The translations under genes and the position numbers were made by a program. The notes beneath the pieces are model-generated. The model saw only the letters and a list, made by a program, of their open reading frames with translations, was not told the origin of the DNA and did not search any database. From assembly GCA_963377175.1 (NCBI GenBank), contig CAUJNA010000845.1, forward strand, positions 55,001-119,000: DNA of 64,000 nucleotides, written 5' to 3'. This DNA comes from Effrenium voratum. Lineage: Eukaryota > Sar > Dinophyceae > Suessiales > Symbiodiniaceae. Positions 11,208 to 22,343 of this stretch are shown one piece after another. How positions within the stretch are numbered: position 1 is the first letter of the stretch; every line of letters begins with the position of its first letter.

Positions 11208-14200
11208 ACCCCCTCCAAGGGCTCCCTGTTCCAACTCAGCTTGCGCCGTAGCAAACCGGCAGTAAACTCCGGGACGCAATCGCAAAGCTGTGTCCTGGAA
11301 TTTAGGCGCCATTTTGGTGAGCGTATAAAGACTTCAAGGTGTCTGCTGATTATTCACGAGCGGGGTCAAAAAGGCAGACCCTGATGTGTGGCTTAAATCA
11401 GCCGGAAAATGTAATATTCAAACTGGGCAAGATGTATCCTTCAGGGCGGCAACCTTCCTAAGAAACTTCCCCAACACAGGCTGGTTCATGAAAAAGCATT
11501 TTTTTCCTGGTCAATGCCTCCTGTTTAGCCGGGGATGGACATCATTCCCAAACTTTAGTGGGTTTGTGGCGTGGTCGTATCACTCCCAAATAAACCCTGA
11601 AAGGAAACAAGAAAATACCAAACAAAAATAACCCCCCAAAAAGGAAACAACAAAATACCCCAAAAACAAACCACCAACAAGAAACCAACCGGGTGCCACT
11701 CAACCGCTGCGGGGTTCTTGGAGCCAGCCGCCTCGTGGCCCGGCTCGCGGGCAGGCTGCCTTGCGAGCGAGCGAGCGAGCGGGAACAGGCGCAGATCAGA
11801 ACTGGATACGTGGAGCTCCAAAAAACCAGGCGGTTTATATACTTGACAAAAGTAGGGGGTTTGGTTTCCCTAGCAAATCCTCACCGGAAACCCATGGCGT
11901 TCAAAGGGATTCCGAAATCTCGGCGGGAAGGACCCAAGTCTCAGCCAGTGGAAAAACCGCTAGGGCCCACACAATGCAAGACTACCCCAGTCATACAATT
12001 CTGCGTCGCTCTGTCGGGCTTGTCTCTTGACAGGGAATCCGCACACAAAAAGGTGTCCTTCGGTTTCTCCTTCAAACAACCCCAAGAAGGTACCAGAGGA
12101 TGTAAAGAACACCATTGCTTGCCTTCGCCAGGGGTAAACCAACAGCACAGCACCACTTATATCGCCAGTTGTTATGGTTGTGCACAACAACCCTTTCCGC
12201 GATATCAACATGAGTTGCCCCCTACTTGATCATTGGGCATCGCAGAAAGGGGAGTTTGGGAAAAATCGAGTCCGCACCACTGAAATCCACCACCGAAAGG
12301 TAACGGGCATATAACTGGGCCAGATGTTGATCCGTTGACTTGTTGCTGGAAACCCTACAAAGGCAACAAGCTTGAAGGGCACGCGATGGAAGGGTTGCGC
12401 CCACCTGTTCCAACAATTTCCTTTGGGCAACCTTTGAAGGCGAAGGGAGGGGCCGTTGTTTACCCCCCTTCGCCTAGAACGCTCTCAGCAACTGAAAAGC
12501 AGCCAAGCCATCGCCCGTGAGGCCGCGGCTTGAAGAGGATGAACTTGGCCACTTGATACTTCAAGGGCACCAGGTAGGTGTGGTTCCCCGGCAAAGGCTC
12601 GAACCTGGAAACGGACTTTGGACTGGGAACCTGAGGATCTCCTTAAGCGTTTGACTTAAGAATGTCGCTCTATCCTTCTTGGAAAGACATTGATTTCTAA
12701 GGCGTGCGCCTTGCCAGCTGGAAGCAAAATCAAGTCCACCGCGGCTACTCTCAAACAAGAACACACATCACATGCAGTGCGGACCAGGCCGTAAGCCCAG
12801 TGAATCAGTAATGTCGACCGATTCAAGTGACACCAAAGATGTTATGATTGAAAAGGTGCTTGGATGTTCACTATCTTTGCAAATAGGAACTCTTTACTTG
12901 CAATGGGACGTCAGAGGCCCAGTGTAAGAGTGTGAGAGCCCTGACGTGGCCAGAAATGGAGCACGAGTCCCCATCTTTGCATCATCCCGCTCCCTGCACC
13001 GCCCAACCCTTTGGCTTTTCAGATGGCCCTAAACAGGGGATGTAGAGTCCACATGATCACGCTTTGTCCAGTTGATGAATCTCCCCAACAACTTTTTCCA
13101 GCTTTCCAGCCCAAACAAGCAACTTTTTGCCAGGTTCCTTCTCCTTTTCGTTTTGAGAGGGTCGGTTCCCTACAAAACCTACAGACCTGGAATCACCTCG
13201 GACGCACCCAGGCGACGCGCGCCGTCGCTTCTCAGGTCCCGGGCTCCGCCAGGCCATCGCCCTCCCCGCTGGTCAGCGCCACCGCACCTGGCTTTCGCTC
13301 CCGGCCGCGGCCGGGCGCTCAAAACCCAAAACCGAAAAAAACCCGCGCGGGGCCAATGAACTGGCAGCCCGGCTGTGAAGATTTTCGTTGCGTCCAGTCA
13401 CTATTCCAGGGAACCAGAAAGTCTGTACCAGGACTTACATGATGGTTTCGCCTGGGAGCACTGGCACCAACTCCGTGCCCTTGCCCGGGACGCCTCAGAA
13501 ATAAGTGACTTGATGAATCCAATCTCAATATTTGATTGCAATACATTGCAGGAACCAACCGTCTATCCCGTCAGATTCGGTTTGGGTTGGGATTTTCTGA
13601 TACACCCTACCTTGCGTATCACATGTACCTATCCCCTGGTCAATCATGCAGGTGATTTGAGGATGTGTACGATGTGTCTTTTGGGGAATCCTCTTGGTTT
13701 CCTTGAGGGTTCCGTTGACACTTCGCCACTCTTCTTACATTGTGCGCCGGTTGCAGTTTGTGCGCTCTTCATTTAGCAAATATTCCACTAGGCTGACATA
13801 TGATTGGAAGGAGCCCGCATTAGGCGTTGTTCTTGTTACCCTGCCCGGGTAGTTGTTGTCCGCAGCGGGTCCCTTATCTTAGCAACCGCGCCTTTGTAGG
13901 GGAAGGGGCTGGGCATTTCTAACCCTTTTCCAAAGGTGGGGTAAAATCCAACTCATCACAAAGCACCGGGACGCAGCTTCATGGGGGCCTTTAGGCAAAA
14001 CGTCAACCAACCTCCCCCAAAAGGAAGTCCTCAAACTAAGTGGAGCCTTCGAAGGCTGAGCATCCAACTTCGCCGGGCGGTCATCCAACTGATTCTTTGC
14101 GCGGGCGGAAGGCCGCAAGTTCCTACCCGTAGGTATGGCCCAGACCTCCGGCCATGGGAGCAAAAGGGGCACGCTATGTTTTTTCCGCAAATGGAACGAG

Positions 14201-14937
14201 CACACCACTGAGGTCTAGGGCTTGGAGTAAGGCCTGTTCGGGGTAATCTCGGCTCAGTCGGTAAAATCAAACTTTGAACAAGTTAACACAATTGGAACAG
14301 CATTCAACATACACACACACACACAAATACACGCCCGCGCCCAACGACGAATGTTAAACAAGAAAAACACAAACGCAAAACCACTGGACCGGCTTCTCGA
14401 CTCCCGCACCTCGGACCATGTAGCCTGAGGCGGCCTCCGTGACGTGTTGCACCACCTCGAGTCTCTCAATCGAAACCCACACCCCCCCAGTTGTACTTCC
14501 AGTTATACCTGGCGCATACCCAGTGCTTCCAGCTACCAAGTGCCAGGGGAAAACAACTACGGGCAACCAGGGCTTTGTATCTATAATGGTGTTTACACCA
14601 GTCTCTTTTGGCTACAATCTAAGGAAAGTGACACTCTCGAAAAGGGCACCCACATGTAGGAAGTCCATGGTGCTTTCGATTCCTCCGAGCCCCACAAAGT
14701 CCGTTCAAAGGGACTCGTGCTGCATCCCCATCCTCAAATGAATTGTAAACACTTCTCGCTGCCCTCCTCGGCCAGGGCCCATTTGATTTCTAGGCTTCCT
14801 TTGATTTCCGTTGCATTCATGGGACAAGTAGGGGATCCCCAAATGGGGATATTATCTTGGGCTTCCCTTTATCATGAACTGCCACAGCAGCCCCCCCTGG
14901 CACCCCCCCCCTGAGAAGTGCCCAAAGTTGTCAACAT

Positions 14938-15003
14938 GCCAGCAAGCCTTGGCAAGGCTTAGTAAGCATTGCTAAGCCTTAGCAAGCCTTGGCAAGCTCT
15001 GCT
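14938..15003 (+). repeat. AAGCCTTGG/TAGTAAGC decamer repeat
   Basis: Six or so 10-base units of the type CAAGCCTTGG / TTAGTAAGC run in tandem. Several contain the odd palindrome GCCTTGGCAAGGC, so the stretch can fold into small hairpins. The same decamer family makes up the array at 24436-24624. This copy sits at the left edge of the coding block, about 190 bp before the first supported exon. Confidence 0.8.
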
Positions 15004-15190
15004 GAGAACTGGATGGCTCAAAGGACAAAGTTTTGGCTGGTGAAAACAAGGGTTTCTTTCTTATCCTTGCCAAGGGTTACAAAGAACAATTGAACATTGG
15101 AAATATGAGTGATCATGGTAACCTCCATTGTCCATACAATGTTGCAAGGTCCCATTCATTGATTCATGTGCCATGACCATGTCTAACCAG

Positions 15191-16171
15191 TGGTAAACAA
15201 AAACACAGAGCAACGCAATGAAAAATCAGCCGCAAACAGCATCAGTTCAGAGCCACACGACCAACAAGCAGAAGTGTTGACTGAACAGGTGAATAGCATG
15301 GCTCAACTGCGGCAATGCAACTTGGATGCGAGCACAACAATCAGTGTGTTGGTGCAGCCCGGAAAGCAGCACTTGTGGCACCGACTGCACATCGGAACGC
15401 TGCTTTTTGCAACGCAAAATGTGGACAAGCTCAGAGCAAGATGTAATGATGCAAGGTCCAGGATTGAGGACGCTCACAGGTCACTGTGGCCAGGGCAGCG
15501 TGTGCCTGAGCATTTGCCGCTACAGGCGGGTGGCGGAGGGGAGGCACCAGTGCTTGGAACGCCCACTTCGGTGTTTATAGCATGGCTGCTGGCAATGTTC
15601 ACCGGTTACCAGGGGAACCTACATGGCAAGCAGGGAGCAGCTCGTGTGTTGCAGTGGTTGTGGAACAAGGTAATCCGCTGCCAAAACAATGGGGTGCGAC
15701 TCGAGCACTTTGTCCTCAAGCCTGATTTCACTGGCGCATGGCAGCATGAGGTCGTCACTGACCCAACAAAGTGGCATGCGTGGACTCCTGATTTTTTTCA
15801 CAGGCACATTGCCTTGACATGGGCTGTTGACTCAATGGATGAAAACAAGCCCTGGGTGACAGGGGCAGGTGAAAATCCCCACATTTGCGATTTCATTCTG
15901 TGGACATTCGATGCACCAGCATCCATGCGGACTACAGCGCCTGCACTCTACAATACTAAGATGAAGCTGCGATCGCTCGGCCTTTACCTTTTGACACAGC
16001 TTGCGTCGTTGTTGAATGACAACATTGAACTTGTGACAACGGCCGTGGCCAACCTTTCGGGCCTGAAAAGAAGGAGGTTACCCCAGAATGAGTTCTGGAA
16101 CATGTGCGCAGAAGTGTGCGATTTGCTGATGCATCACGAGGAGCTTCTGTTGCCAAACTCGGCAAAAAGAA
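15191..16171 (+). CDS. internal exon of unidentified gene A (about 327 codons)
   Basis: This is the longest clean exon at the start of the coding block. The frame opens right after a splice-acceptor-like CTAACCAG at 15190 and runs to a GTAAGAAA donor at 16172. The first in-frame ATG is 15298, so the exon either continues a gene that starts upstream or carries the start itself. The product is rich in Trp, His and Leu, with no signal peptide or obvious membrane segment. It has a Lys/Arg patch (K-R-R-R-L) near codon 290 and ends with K-R-S. I recognise no family. The downstream pieces at 16370-16550, 16580-16760, 17063-17215 and 17550-17798 probably belong to the same gene. Codon choice and the absence of stops over nearly 1 kb make coding function likely. 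Confidence 0.6.
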
Positions 16172-16369
16172 GTAAGAAACCATGTAACATAGGCTTGTCT
16201 ATTTCGTGTACCAACAAAACCTGATGGTCTCCTTTTGGTATTTCTTTCATTGCTGTACCACCTTCTGGGGTGTCATCAAAAAGCGACATTCTCATATATC
16301 AGTATGTAGCCCAGCTAGTCTACAGTAGGTCTGTTTCAGGAGTATGTTTAACACCGCCCATTTCCCCAG

Positions 16370-16552
16370 GAGCGGTGGCTTGGACGAGCACTGAAAGCAA
16401 TCAGCCCTGCAGACCACCGACACTCTGGCGTGGCTTACCGGATTTGCGCTGCTTGCCTTGATTATTCGCCGTGCGCAATTAGCCAACCAGAGGAATCCAA
16501 CATGACAATAGTTGAAGTGCCACCACGGCAGCTCTCAAGTGTGGTCCTGTCA
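16370..16552 (+). CDS. probable second exon of gene A
   Basis: A TTTCCCCAG acceptor at 16361-16369 precedes a frame that reads E-R-W-L-G-R-A-L-K-A-I and stays open past 16550. It contains C-A-A-C...C-A-I and E-V-P-P-R-Q motifs. The phase of this frame is one base off from the preceding exon if a strict GT-AG intron (16172-16369) is used. The alternative phase meets a stop after about 30 codons. The 3' limit is uncertain, and a further coding-like frame (L-D-D-D-Q-R-P, V-V-Y-M-A-R-A-R) runs at about 16580-16760. Family unknown. Confidence 0.4.
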
Positions 16553-17062
16553 GTTGTCAGTGTTCGTTGAAACTAGTTTAGTTGGCGCCAAGCCACAATT
16601 GAAGTCCTCGTGCTGCATGTTCTTGATGATGACCAACGACCTGCCAGCGGCAACACTCAGGTCGTCTACATGGCCCGAGCTCGACTGGAGCTTCTGGGAC
16701 AGCGGCATGTCCACGCAGCTTGTTTTAGCTTAGTTGGGCGGGAAGGGTGGCCCACTTTGGCACTGAGGGTCATTCATTGAATTGTGACTGACATTGGTCC
16801 TTGTCATTGTCTGAATCGAACAAGTCTGAATTGATTCATTGAGGCAACACACCAGCTACCATTGAACCATTCGGCTAGGGGTAGTGATCAGGGAGAAGGT
16901 TGCTTAGAGAAGTAATAAGTAAGTCTCAAGTCAGAGCACTTTTTGGGATAAGAGTGTGCTTGGTGGGCAGATGCGTCTGTGGGTTCCGGATGACTCAACC
17001 AAAGTTCCTGCCAAATTAAAACATCTTGGTAGCATCTGACCGCCATCACTGGTGCCTAGATC

Positions 17063-17215
17063 ATGTTTGACGGCAGCAGCAACGGCATGGACCCGGTGGA
17101 GCTGTTGCACCTCTACTTTCCTGGATTGGCGGTGGGAGCGTACACACCCCCGCAAGCCCGGGAACCCAGAGTCTCAGACATTGACGTCGCAAGGCTTCAA
17201 TTCAATCGAATCAAG
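17063..17215 (+). CDS. probable exon of gene A
   Basis: The frame reads M-F-D-G-S-S-N-G-M-D-P-V-E-L-L and runs about 50 codons to a donor-like AAGGGTACGG near 17215. Composition (acidic, proline-containing, varied) contrasts with the AT-rich sequence on both sides, which carries TTGATTCATTGA-like words. No motif is recognised. Both ends are approximate. Confidence 0.38.
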
Positions 17216-17549
17216 GGTACGGTATGACTCGGGTACGCATTCCAGGATTCCAGGATTCCATGCTTCATTCATGCCACTTGAAGACTTGACTTGAAGTTCT
17301 GATGAGATTGTCCCGATAGCACTGTCTCAAGCAAGAGAAGCGCTTCAGTGAAAGTTTCAGCTGCGTTTGCACATCAGTGGTCTTAGAGTGTTGCCGTCTT
17401 ATCCAATTGCAATGTATGACACTGGCTGCATTCATCAGTGTCAGTGTCAGCTAGTAAAGTATTACTTAGCTGATGTTCAGCCTCAACCTAAGTTCAACAT
17501 GACCGAGCGTCAAATTTTCAAATCTAATCGAATGTTTCGATGATGTGCA

Positions 17550-17798
17550 ATGTCGACGCCGCCTTTGGACTTCCATAAGCTGCGCTCGCAGTCTTGGACA
17601 GAAACTGTGACCACTTTGGAAACTGAAAGCGGGCCCGAATCCGCAGACGACGCCTCTATGATGCCTCATGATGCTTGGCCTGGGTCTCAGCAGACTTGCC
17701 ATGCAACTTGGGCTGCTGCTGGCGGGTCTGCCACAAGCAGTTTTTCTGAATCTTGGCTGCTCAACAGTGGCCGTTGCATCACTAAGAACAATCAATAA
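17550..17798 (+). CDS. possible terminal exon of gene A
   Basis: An open frame of 82 codons begins M-S-T-P-P-L-D-F and ends at a TAA at 17796-17798. It is rich in Ser, Thr and acidic residues (E-S-G-P-E-S-A-D-D). It may be the last exon of gene A or a spacer open by chance, because the antisense strand is also open here. About 210 bp downstream (18010-18240) another GC-richer stretch has two open frames and might be an N-terminal exon of the methyltransferase gene. Confidence 0.3.
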   Translation: MSTPPLDFHKLRSQSWTETVTTLETESGPESADDASMMPHDAWPGSQQTCHATWAAAGGSATSSFSESWLLNSGRCITKNNQ

Positions 17799-18610
17799 GC
17801 GCTGGGCTGTTTGTTTCAAACTGTTCCAAACTTTTAACAACTAACTAAGTTATATTGTCTGTGAAGCACCCAGGTAACAATACAAACTCTCAACAATTTT
17901 GATAAGTAACAACTTATCAATGAACTTGGCTTACAGTGACAGTACAATGTATTCGGTCATTGGATTGAAAACTGAATAAACTCATATTCACGTCAGTTTC
18001 ATGAAGTGATCTCAACCTTGAATCGAATCACTTTGAAAAATCTCTGCCCAGCGCCTGCTTTCGCTCAGGACTCATCTGGCTCCTTCCCCAGAGCACCGCG
18101 GCTGGCCGCAGCAGCAGCATGCCTGCGGCTGGCGTGGCAGATTCTGGCGGACATGGTTCCAAAGGACATGATGCAGGTTGGGCTTCCCACACTGACAAAC
18201 CCATCAATGAATCAATGGAAGTTTCGCGTGTTATTCAATATGCTCCGGGTCAAATCCAAGTCTAGTGCCGGCCTATTCCAGACTGAGTGACCGCAAATAA
18301 AGTTAAACTTTGTTTATCATCAGCTTACTTGACAACATCGGAGTGTTGATCTCAGGTCTCAATTTGCGTTACCAGTCACAAACCCAACTAACAGAGCTAA
18401 AGCTTAGTCATATTTTAAATTGATGTTAATCTCAGTCTCTGAGACATAAAATGTTTGAAGCGGAGCGAACCGGTGTGAACCAACCGAACTAATCATTTAT
18501 TGTCAGCAGCTAAGATTGAATAACAGTAGGAACAGACTGAACTGGTAACCTGGTTGAGCTTCAAACATTTGAGGTTCATCGAAGTAAGAGCCTAACTGAC
18601 TGTTTGTCAG

Positions 18611-18755
18611 GCATCCTTTCTGAAGCACGCCCGCTCGATGTCATCTAGTTGCACTGGCGCTGGCACTGCAGAAGTTGCAATGGCGCTGATTGAGCGAACC
18701 GTCTCTGCCTCTGGAGCTGTGGACTTCGATGTGAGCATCCAGTGCAGGTCTTGCC
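18611..18755 (+). CDS. C5-methyltransferase-like gene, exon with motif I
   Basis: A TTTGTCAG acceptor at 18603-18610 starts a phase-0 frame reading A-S-F-L-K-H-A-R-S-M and then S-C-T-G-A-G-T-A-E. This resembles the SAM-binding motif I (F-x-G-x-G) of DNA cytosine-5 methyltransferases. The next stretch, V-D-F-D-V-S-I-Q-C, fits the second strand of the fold, which normally ends in an acidic motif II. The 3' border is unclear: GTGAGC at 18731 and a GGTCTT further on both look like donors. Identification rests mainly on the following exons, which hold motifs IV, VI, VIII and X in the right order. Confidence 0.5.
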
Positions 18756-19340
18756 ACGCACCTCGGCAAAGGCTCACGACTGAATCAATTGCGGTCTAAG
18801 GCTTGAGTTGTTATAAGGTATTCTGCGTGGTCAGTTCAGTCAATGACCCAGGTCAATCAACATGTTACATTAGCTCGAACCGTTGTCACTTGAATGATTG
18901 ACTTGCAAATTGCGTCGCTTTGGCCGGTCATGCTGAGTCAGCGTCAACTTGGTTACCCTTCATATATTGAAAAGCCCGAGTGCATTAATAGGGTTGGTGC
19001 AAACATGCTTCAATCACTGATTCATGACTGAACTTCTGAACAATTATCCCACGGTTCTAAATTTTGAATAGCAATGACGCTTGCCAATGTTGGTTGAGGG
19101 TAGAACCATTGAATCATTGGTTAAAGTATCCTTCTGGAAATCACGTTTGGGCTGAGTGGCTGTGTGGCTAGTGGGTGCTGGTGTGACGCGAGCTCGGCTG
19201 TGGCAAGCAAGTGACACATGTGTCACACGGCATTCAGTAAAAGCCACATAGTGAACTTCCCGATTCCCTCGAATTCAATTTTATGCAAACTTGTCGTTGA
19301 GCCATTACTTGCTTAGGAGATCGATACCTTTTGTCGACAA

Positions 19341-19724
19341 GTGCTACATGACCATCATCGATGGATGTCTTCGTGGAGGGTCTCTGAATCAGCTGACGAG
19401 CCCCACGTGTTCGGGGACATCATGGAACAGTTGCCGCATGGTAGTGTGACGGACGGGACCTTCCACTCGAAGCTGAGGAGTGTCAACAATTCGCATTTTC
19501 AGGGGTTGCAATTTTGCTTCACTCACGGCCACTCATGCTGCACACTGGAACACGTGGACTTGGATATCAGTGGGCTTCCCTGCCAAGATAATTCAAGAGC
19601 CAACAAAAAGAGAAAGTTTGAGGAGGGCAAGTTTGTACCTGCCTACATGGTTTGGGCAAAAAAACACAAACTACTGGGGACACCGCTGATCATCCTGGAA
19701 AACACTCCAGACTCTCTGTGGCAG
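19341..19724 (+). CDS. C5-methyltransferase-like gene, exon with catalytic motif IV
   Basis: The frame reads P-H-V-F-G-D-I (motif III-like acidic strand). Then D-I-S-G-L-P-C-Q-D-N-S is motif IV, with the catalytic Pro-Cys pair, and L-I-I-L-E-N-T-P-D is motif VI (E-N-V in most enzymes). A CAG/GTGTCAGG donor closes the exon at 19724 in phase 0. The 5' limit is approximate, as the frame is open from about 19335. In this family the Cys attacks C6 of cytosine and the motif VI Glu stabilises the base. Both residues are present, so an active site is plausible. The R-A-N-K-K-R-K basic run after motif IV could contact DNA or act as a nuclear signal. Confidence 0.68.
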
Positions 19725-19881
19725 GTGTCAGGCTTTTGATTTTGATTGTCAAGTTATGTGAAACTAAGGAAGTTGAACTTATTCTCAGCTGACAACTGCA
19801 AGGTCCTGCAAATTAACTGTTACCGTTTCTTTTTCGAATCTGACACGTAGGAAACTGATAGCAGAGAGTCAACTAACTAAG

Positions 19882-20193
19882 GACATCAAAATGAGCATGG
19901 TGAACGATCTGCTCGGAAGCCACTACTTCTTCACCCAGCTATTTGTCAGTCCTACTGATGTTGGGCATCGTGGTGTCGCGAGAAACCGGACATACATCAT
20001 CTGCCACCACAAAACCAAGACTGAACCTTTGTTGGATGTGCATGAGGTCTACCAATCGGTCACCGACGTTCTCAAGGGCAGTGTTGCAACAGAGCCACAA
20101 GATTACATGGTGAGCCCCAAACTGATCAAGGCACATTTCAACATGGGTGTTTGCCAGAGTCGTGGCATCAGTTATGACGCAGACCCTTGGTTG
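19882..20193 (+). CDS. C5-methyltransferase-like gene, exon with motif VIII
   Basis: The acceptor ACTAACTAAG ends at 19881 and the frame continues in phase 0 from the previous exon (D-I-K-M-S-M-V-N-D-L-L-G). It contains V-G-H-R-G-V-A-R-N-R-T-Y-I-I, which matches motif VIII (Q-x-R-x-R followed by a hydrophobic strand). The intron 19725-19881 is GT-AG and 157 bp. The 3' end is tentative: a TTG/GTTTGC donor at 20194 would leave a 50-bp intron and keep phase 0. The region after motif VIII would begin the target-recognition part. Confidence 0.6.
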
Positions 20194-20243
20194 GTTTGCA
20201 ATTACATGTATTCAGACTTTTTCTCATTTGGTTTGTTACTTAG

Positions 20244-20747
20244 ACTAAATCGATTTCTCTCACTCACCCCAAATGGGCCTGCTTGACACCTGAGGAAGCG
20301 AGTTCCTGCGCTTACATGCTGAACGAGCGAGAGACTCAGCTAGTCCAGCTTCTTGACAGGGACTACGCCAAGGAGTTGGGAGGGGACCCATCCATGGATG
20401 GGAACCTCATCTACTTTCTTGGTGACAGGTACGAGTTCAGCCGAACCTGGTCAGCTAAATCACACAGAGTTCCAACCTACAGGAGGAACAATGGGTTGTT
20501 TCTGCACCGGCAAACAATGACCTTCATGACTGGAACCGATAAACTGGCCTCCTTGGGGTGGCCGGTCACTCCAGAAACCGCGAAGCAAATGCTCACCAAA
20601 GTTTTGCCAAACATGGACTCCAAAAGGAGCTCACTCATAGCAGGCAACTCAATGCATTTGTCGAACGTAGCCTTGGTGACTATGGTGGCTCTGCTGTGTT
20701 ATGGGCCAGCAAGAAGCCAAAGTGTAGTGACACAGCTGTGTCTCTGA
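20244..20747 (+). CDS. C5-methyltransferase-like gene, exon with motif X
   Basis: From an ACTTAG acceptor the frame reads through L-T-P-E-E-A-S-S, a long central stretch (F-S-R-T-W-S-A-K-S-H-R-V-P) and then L-I-A-G-N-S-M-H-L-S-N. That last segment is motif X (G-N-S/A-V), which in these enzymes folds back next to the SAM pocket. The distance from motif VIII to motif X, roughly 190 residues, leaves room for a target-recognition domain. The frame stops at 20745-20747 soon after motif X, typical of a C-terminal methyltransferase domain, although another donor could extend it. The order I-IV-VI-VIII-X over 18.6-20.7 kb on one strand makes the family call fairly firm. Substrate and activity are inferred. 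Confidence 0.62.
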   Translation, partial: TKSISLTHPKWACLTPEEASSCAYMLNERETQLVQLLDRDYAKELGGDPSMDGNLIYFLGDRYEFSRTWSAKSHRVPTYRRNNGLFLHRQTMTFMTGTDKLASLGWPVTPETAKQMLTKVLPNMDSKRSSLIAGNSMHLSNVALVTMVALLCYGPARSQSVVTQLCL

Positions 20748-21280
20748 CTCCGTCTTGATTGTTTGCAACAATGACTTTGCAACATGATAATGAATGTTAT
20801 AAACAAAGAGTCGTCGCAACACAGAATCTCAGAACCTGAGCGTTTGCATGTTCTGTTCAGAATGCGTACATAAATTAGAGAGTCAGGGATTCCCATGAAA
20901 CAAGACCACTGAGTCACTGAGTGACTGACTGAGTCACACGGATGCGAGTGAGGTGAAAAGAAACAGCTGGCAGTTCTTCAATTGGACATGATAATACTTC
21001 AGGTGAGTGAGTTGACTCTAACTAGTTTGGTTAGACTATAATATCAAGTCATACACACCTGCATCAAATCGGCCACGTCACATTAATGGATCACTCACAT
21101 GCGACGTTGCGTGACATGGGGCCATTGCCTTCTACCCATTCAGGTAACCTGAGGTTTCGACCGTTGTGCGCTTAGTCTAATGTCTGTGCAATATAAGAAC
21201 AGGTTCGAGCGGTCATTGCTTGCCAATCTCAAGTCAGGTTGTGTGTTCAGGGCTTTGTGATAGATTCTGGCTGCGCTGCA

Positions 21281-21466
21281 ATGGCGCCGCCCCGGGCAAT
21301 CAGTCTGTCTGTGGCTAATCAACAGGGCCAATCAATGGCCGTGACCCCGAATGCGCCATCACCCTGCACAGCCATGGTGCCAATTCAACCAGGTGTTCCT
21401 CCCCCGCCACCACAACTGAATGCAGCAGTTTCTATGCAGTCAGTGCTGCTTCCTGCTACGCCTAAG
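21281..21466 (+). CDS. gene C, proline-rich first exon
   Basis: An ATG at 21281 opens 62 codons reading M-A-P-P-R-A-I-S-L-S and P-G-V-P-P-P-P-P-Q-L, ending at a CCTAAG/GTTATG donor at 21466/21467. This is a plausible N-terminal exon of a low-complexity, proline-rich protein. The upstream sequence has no in-frame ATG nearby. The next exon appears to begin at 21663. Function unknown. Confidence 0.45.
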
Positions 21467-21662
21467 GTTATGTGTCTCGTCCCCATTGCTGGCCATTTCA
21501 GTTCAGTGTTCTTTTGTGTTGTCCTGTGGTTACACAAAGTTTCTTTTGAGTCTAAGAAAATGATGAACTATTTATTGATTCAAAAAAAATGTCAACCACG
21601 TCAAACAGGCTTGAACTAGTTAGTTTTCAAAAATAATCAGCCCGGCTCGGTCAACAGCTTAG

Positions 21663-21857
21663 GTGGCCTGGATCTATCTTTGCCGGTACCGATCCTGGCC
21701 CCGATCCCAATGCCATTCCGAGGAGCAATCTGGGGACATCTTCGTCAGGGGGCAGGCGCAAGGCTCCGCCTCAGCCGAAGGGAAACCCCAGGCGACACAT
21801 CGTGGAGCGCTACTCATCCGCGTACACCACAATTCTCAATGTTCCCGATTCTCGGTC
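21663..21857 (+). CDS. gene C, second exon candidate
   Basis: The stretch lies between a CAGCTTAG acceptor and a strong GTAAGT donor at 21858. Two frames are open. One reads G-S-I-F-A-G-T-D-P-G-P-D-P-N and R-R-H-I-V-E-R-Y-S-S, which looks most protein-like. The other is proline/leucine rich and continues the character of the previous exon. Strict GT-AG joining from 21466 favours neither without a one-base shift. A 16-unit ATTC repeat follows 40 bp into the downstream intron. Confidence 0.38.
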
Positions 21858-21896
21858 GTAAGTTTGAGTCTGAAGGTTACTTGTGTTTATTCTTCT

Positions 21897-21964
21897 TTCA
21901 TTCATTCATTCATTCATTCATTCATTCATTCATTCATTCATTCATTCATTCATTCATACATTCA
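21897..21964 (+). repeat. (TTCA)n microsatellite in an intron
   Basis: About fifteen uninterrupted TTCA units, then one TACA-containing unit and a last TTCATTGA. The repeat word is contained in the ATTCATTGATTCA motif that is scattered through the introns of this block, so it may be a local expansion of that motif. Confidence 0.92.
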
Positions 21965-22343
21965 TTGATAGACTATAGGTTCTTCAATTCATTGATAATC
22001 CGAATCAATGAAATTTGAGCATTGAACTGGTTTTACGAAGAGTTACTCTGACTGCAGGACACTGAGCAGGAAATAGATCGACTCACCTCTGGAACTTGTG
22101 AATTGAATGGCTACCAATTTTTGTACTTATGAAAGCTGAACATTCTAGTCATTGTAGCAACTGTAACTAGCTTGAGGAAACAGTTCAGGTTAAACTTGCA
22201 TTCGAGTCTGTTATTTGTTTTACAGACGGTGTCGACTTCTACCGTAGGAGCTGTAATTCTGGGAAAAAGATCCTTGTGTTGCAGACTGTGTTACGATACA
22301 CCTGCATTCCTTTTTTTTTGCCCGGCGCACACACATGACTGAG

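Larger units (their letters stand above)
7096..14937. other. gene-poor flank, no supported gene
   Basis: No gene is supported. Visible contents are a 33-bp duplication at 9866-9931, a G-run near 10387, CA-repeats at 11181-11207 and 14310-14326, and scattered open frames without motifs. A tRNA-like B-box at 12590-12615 (minus strand) has no folding tRNA body. A weakly coding-like plus-strand stretch at about 9487-9665 ends near a GGTGAG donor-like sequence but cannot be linked to anything. Confidence 0.5.

Noticed and set aside
12560..12690. tRNA-like B-box (GGTTCGAGCC) on the minus strand
   Set aside because: The T-stem does not pair, no acceptor and anticodon arms of normal spacing can be built, and no A-box is in place.
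13011..13776. Overlapping plus-strand frames of 143 and 133 codons
   Set aside because: They are GC-rich and moderately protein-like, but there is no motif, no splice support, two competing frames and no neighbouring exons.
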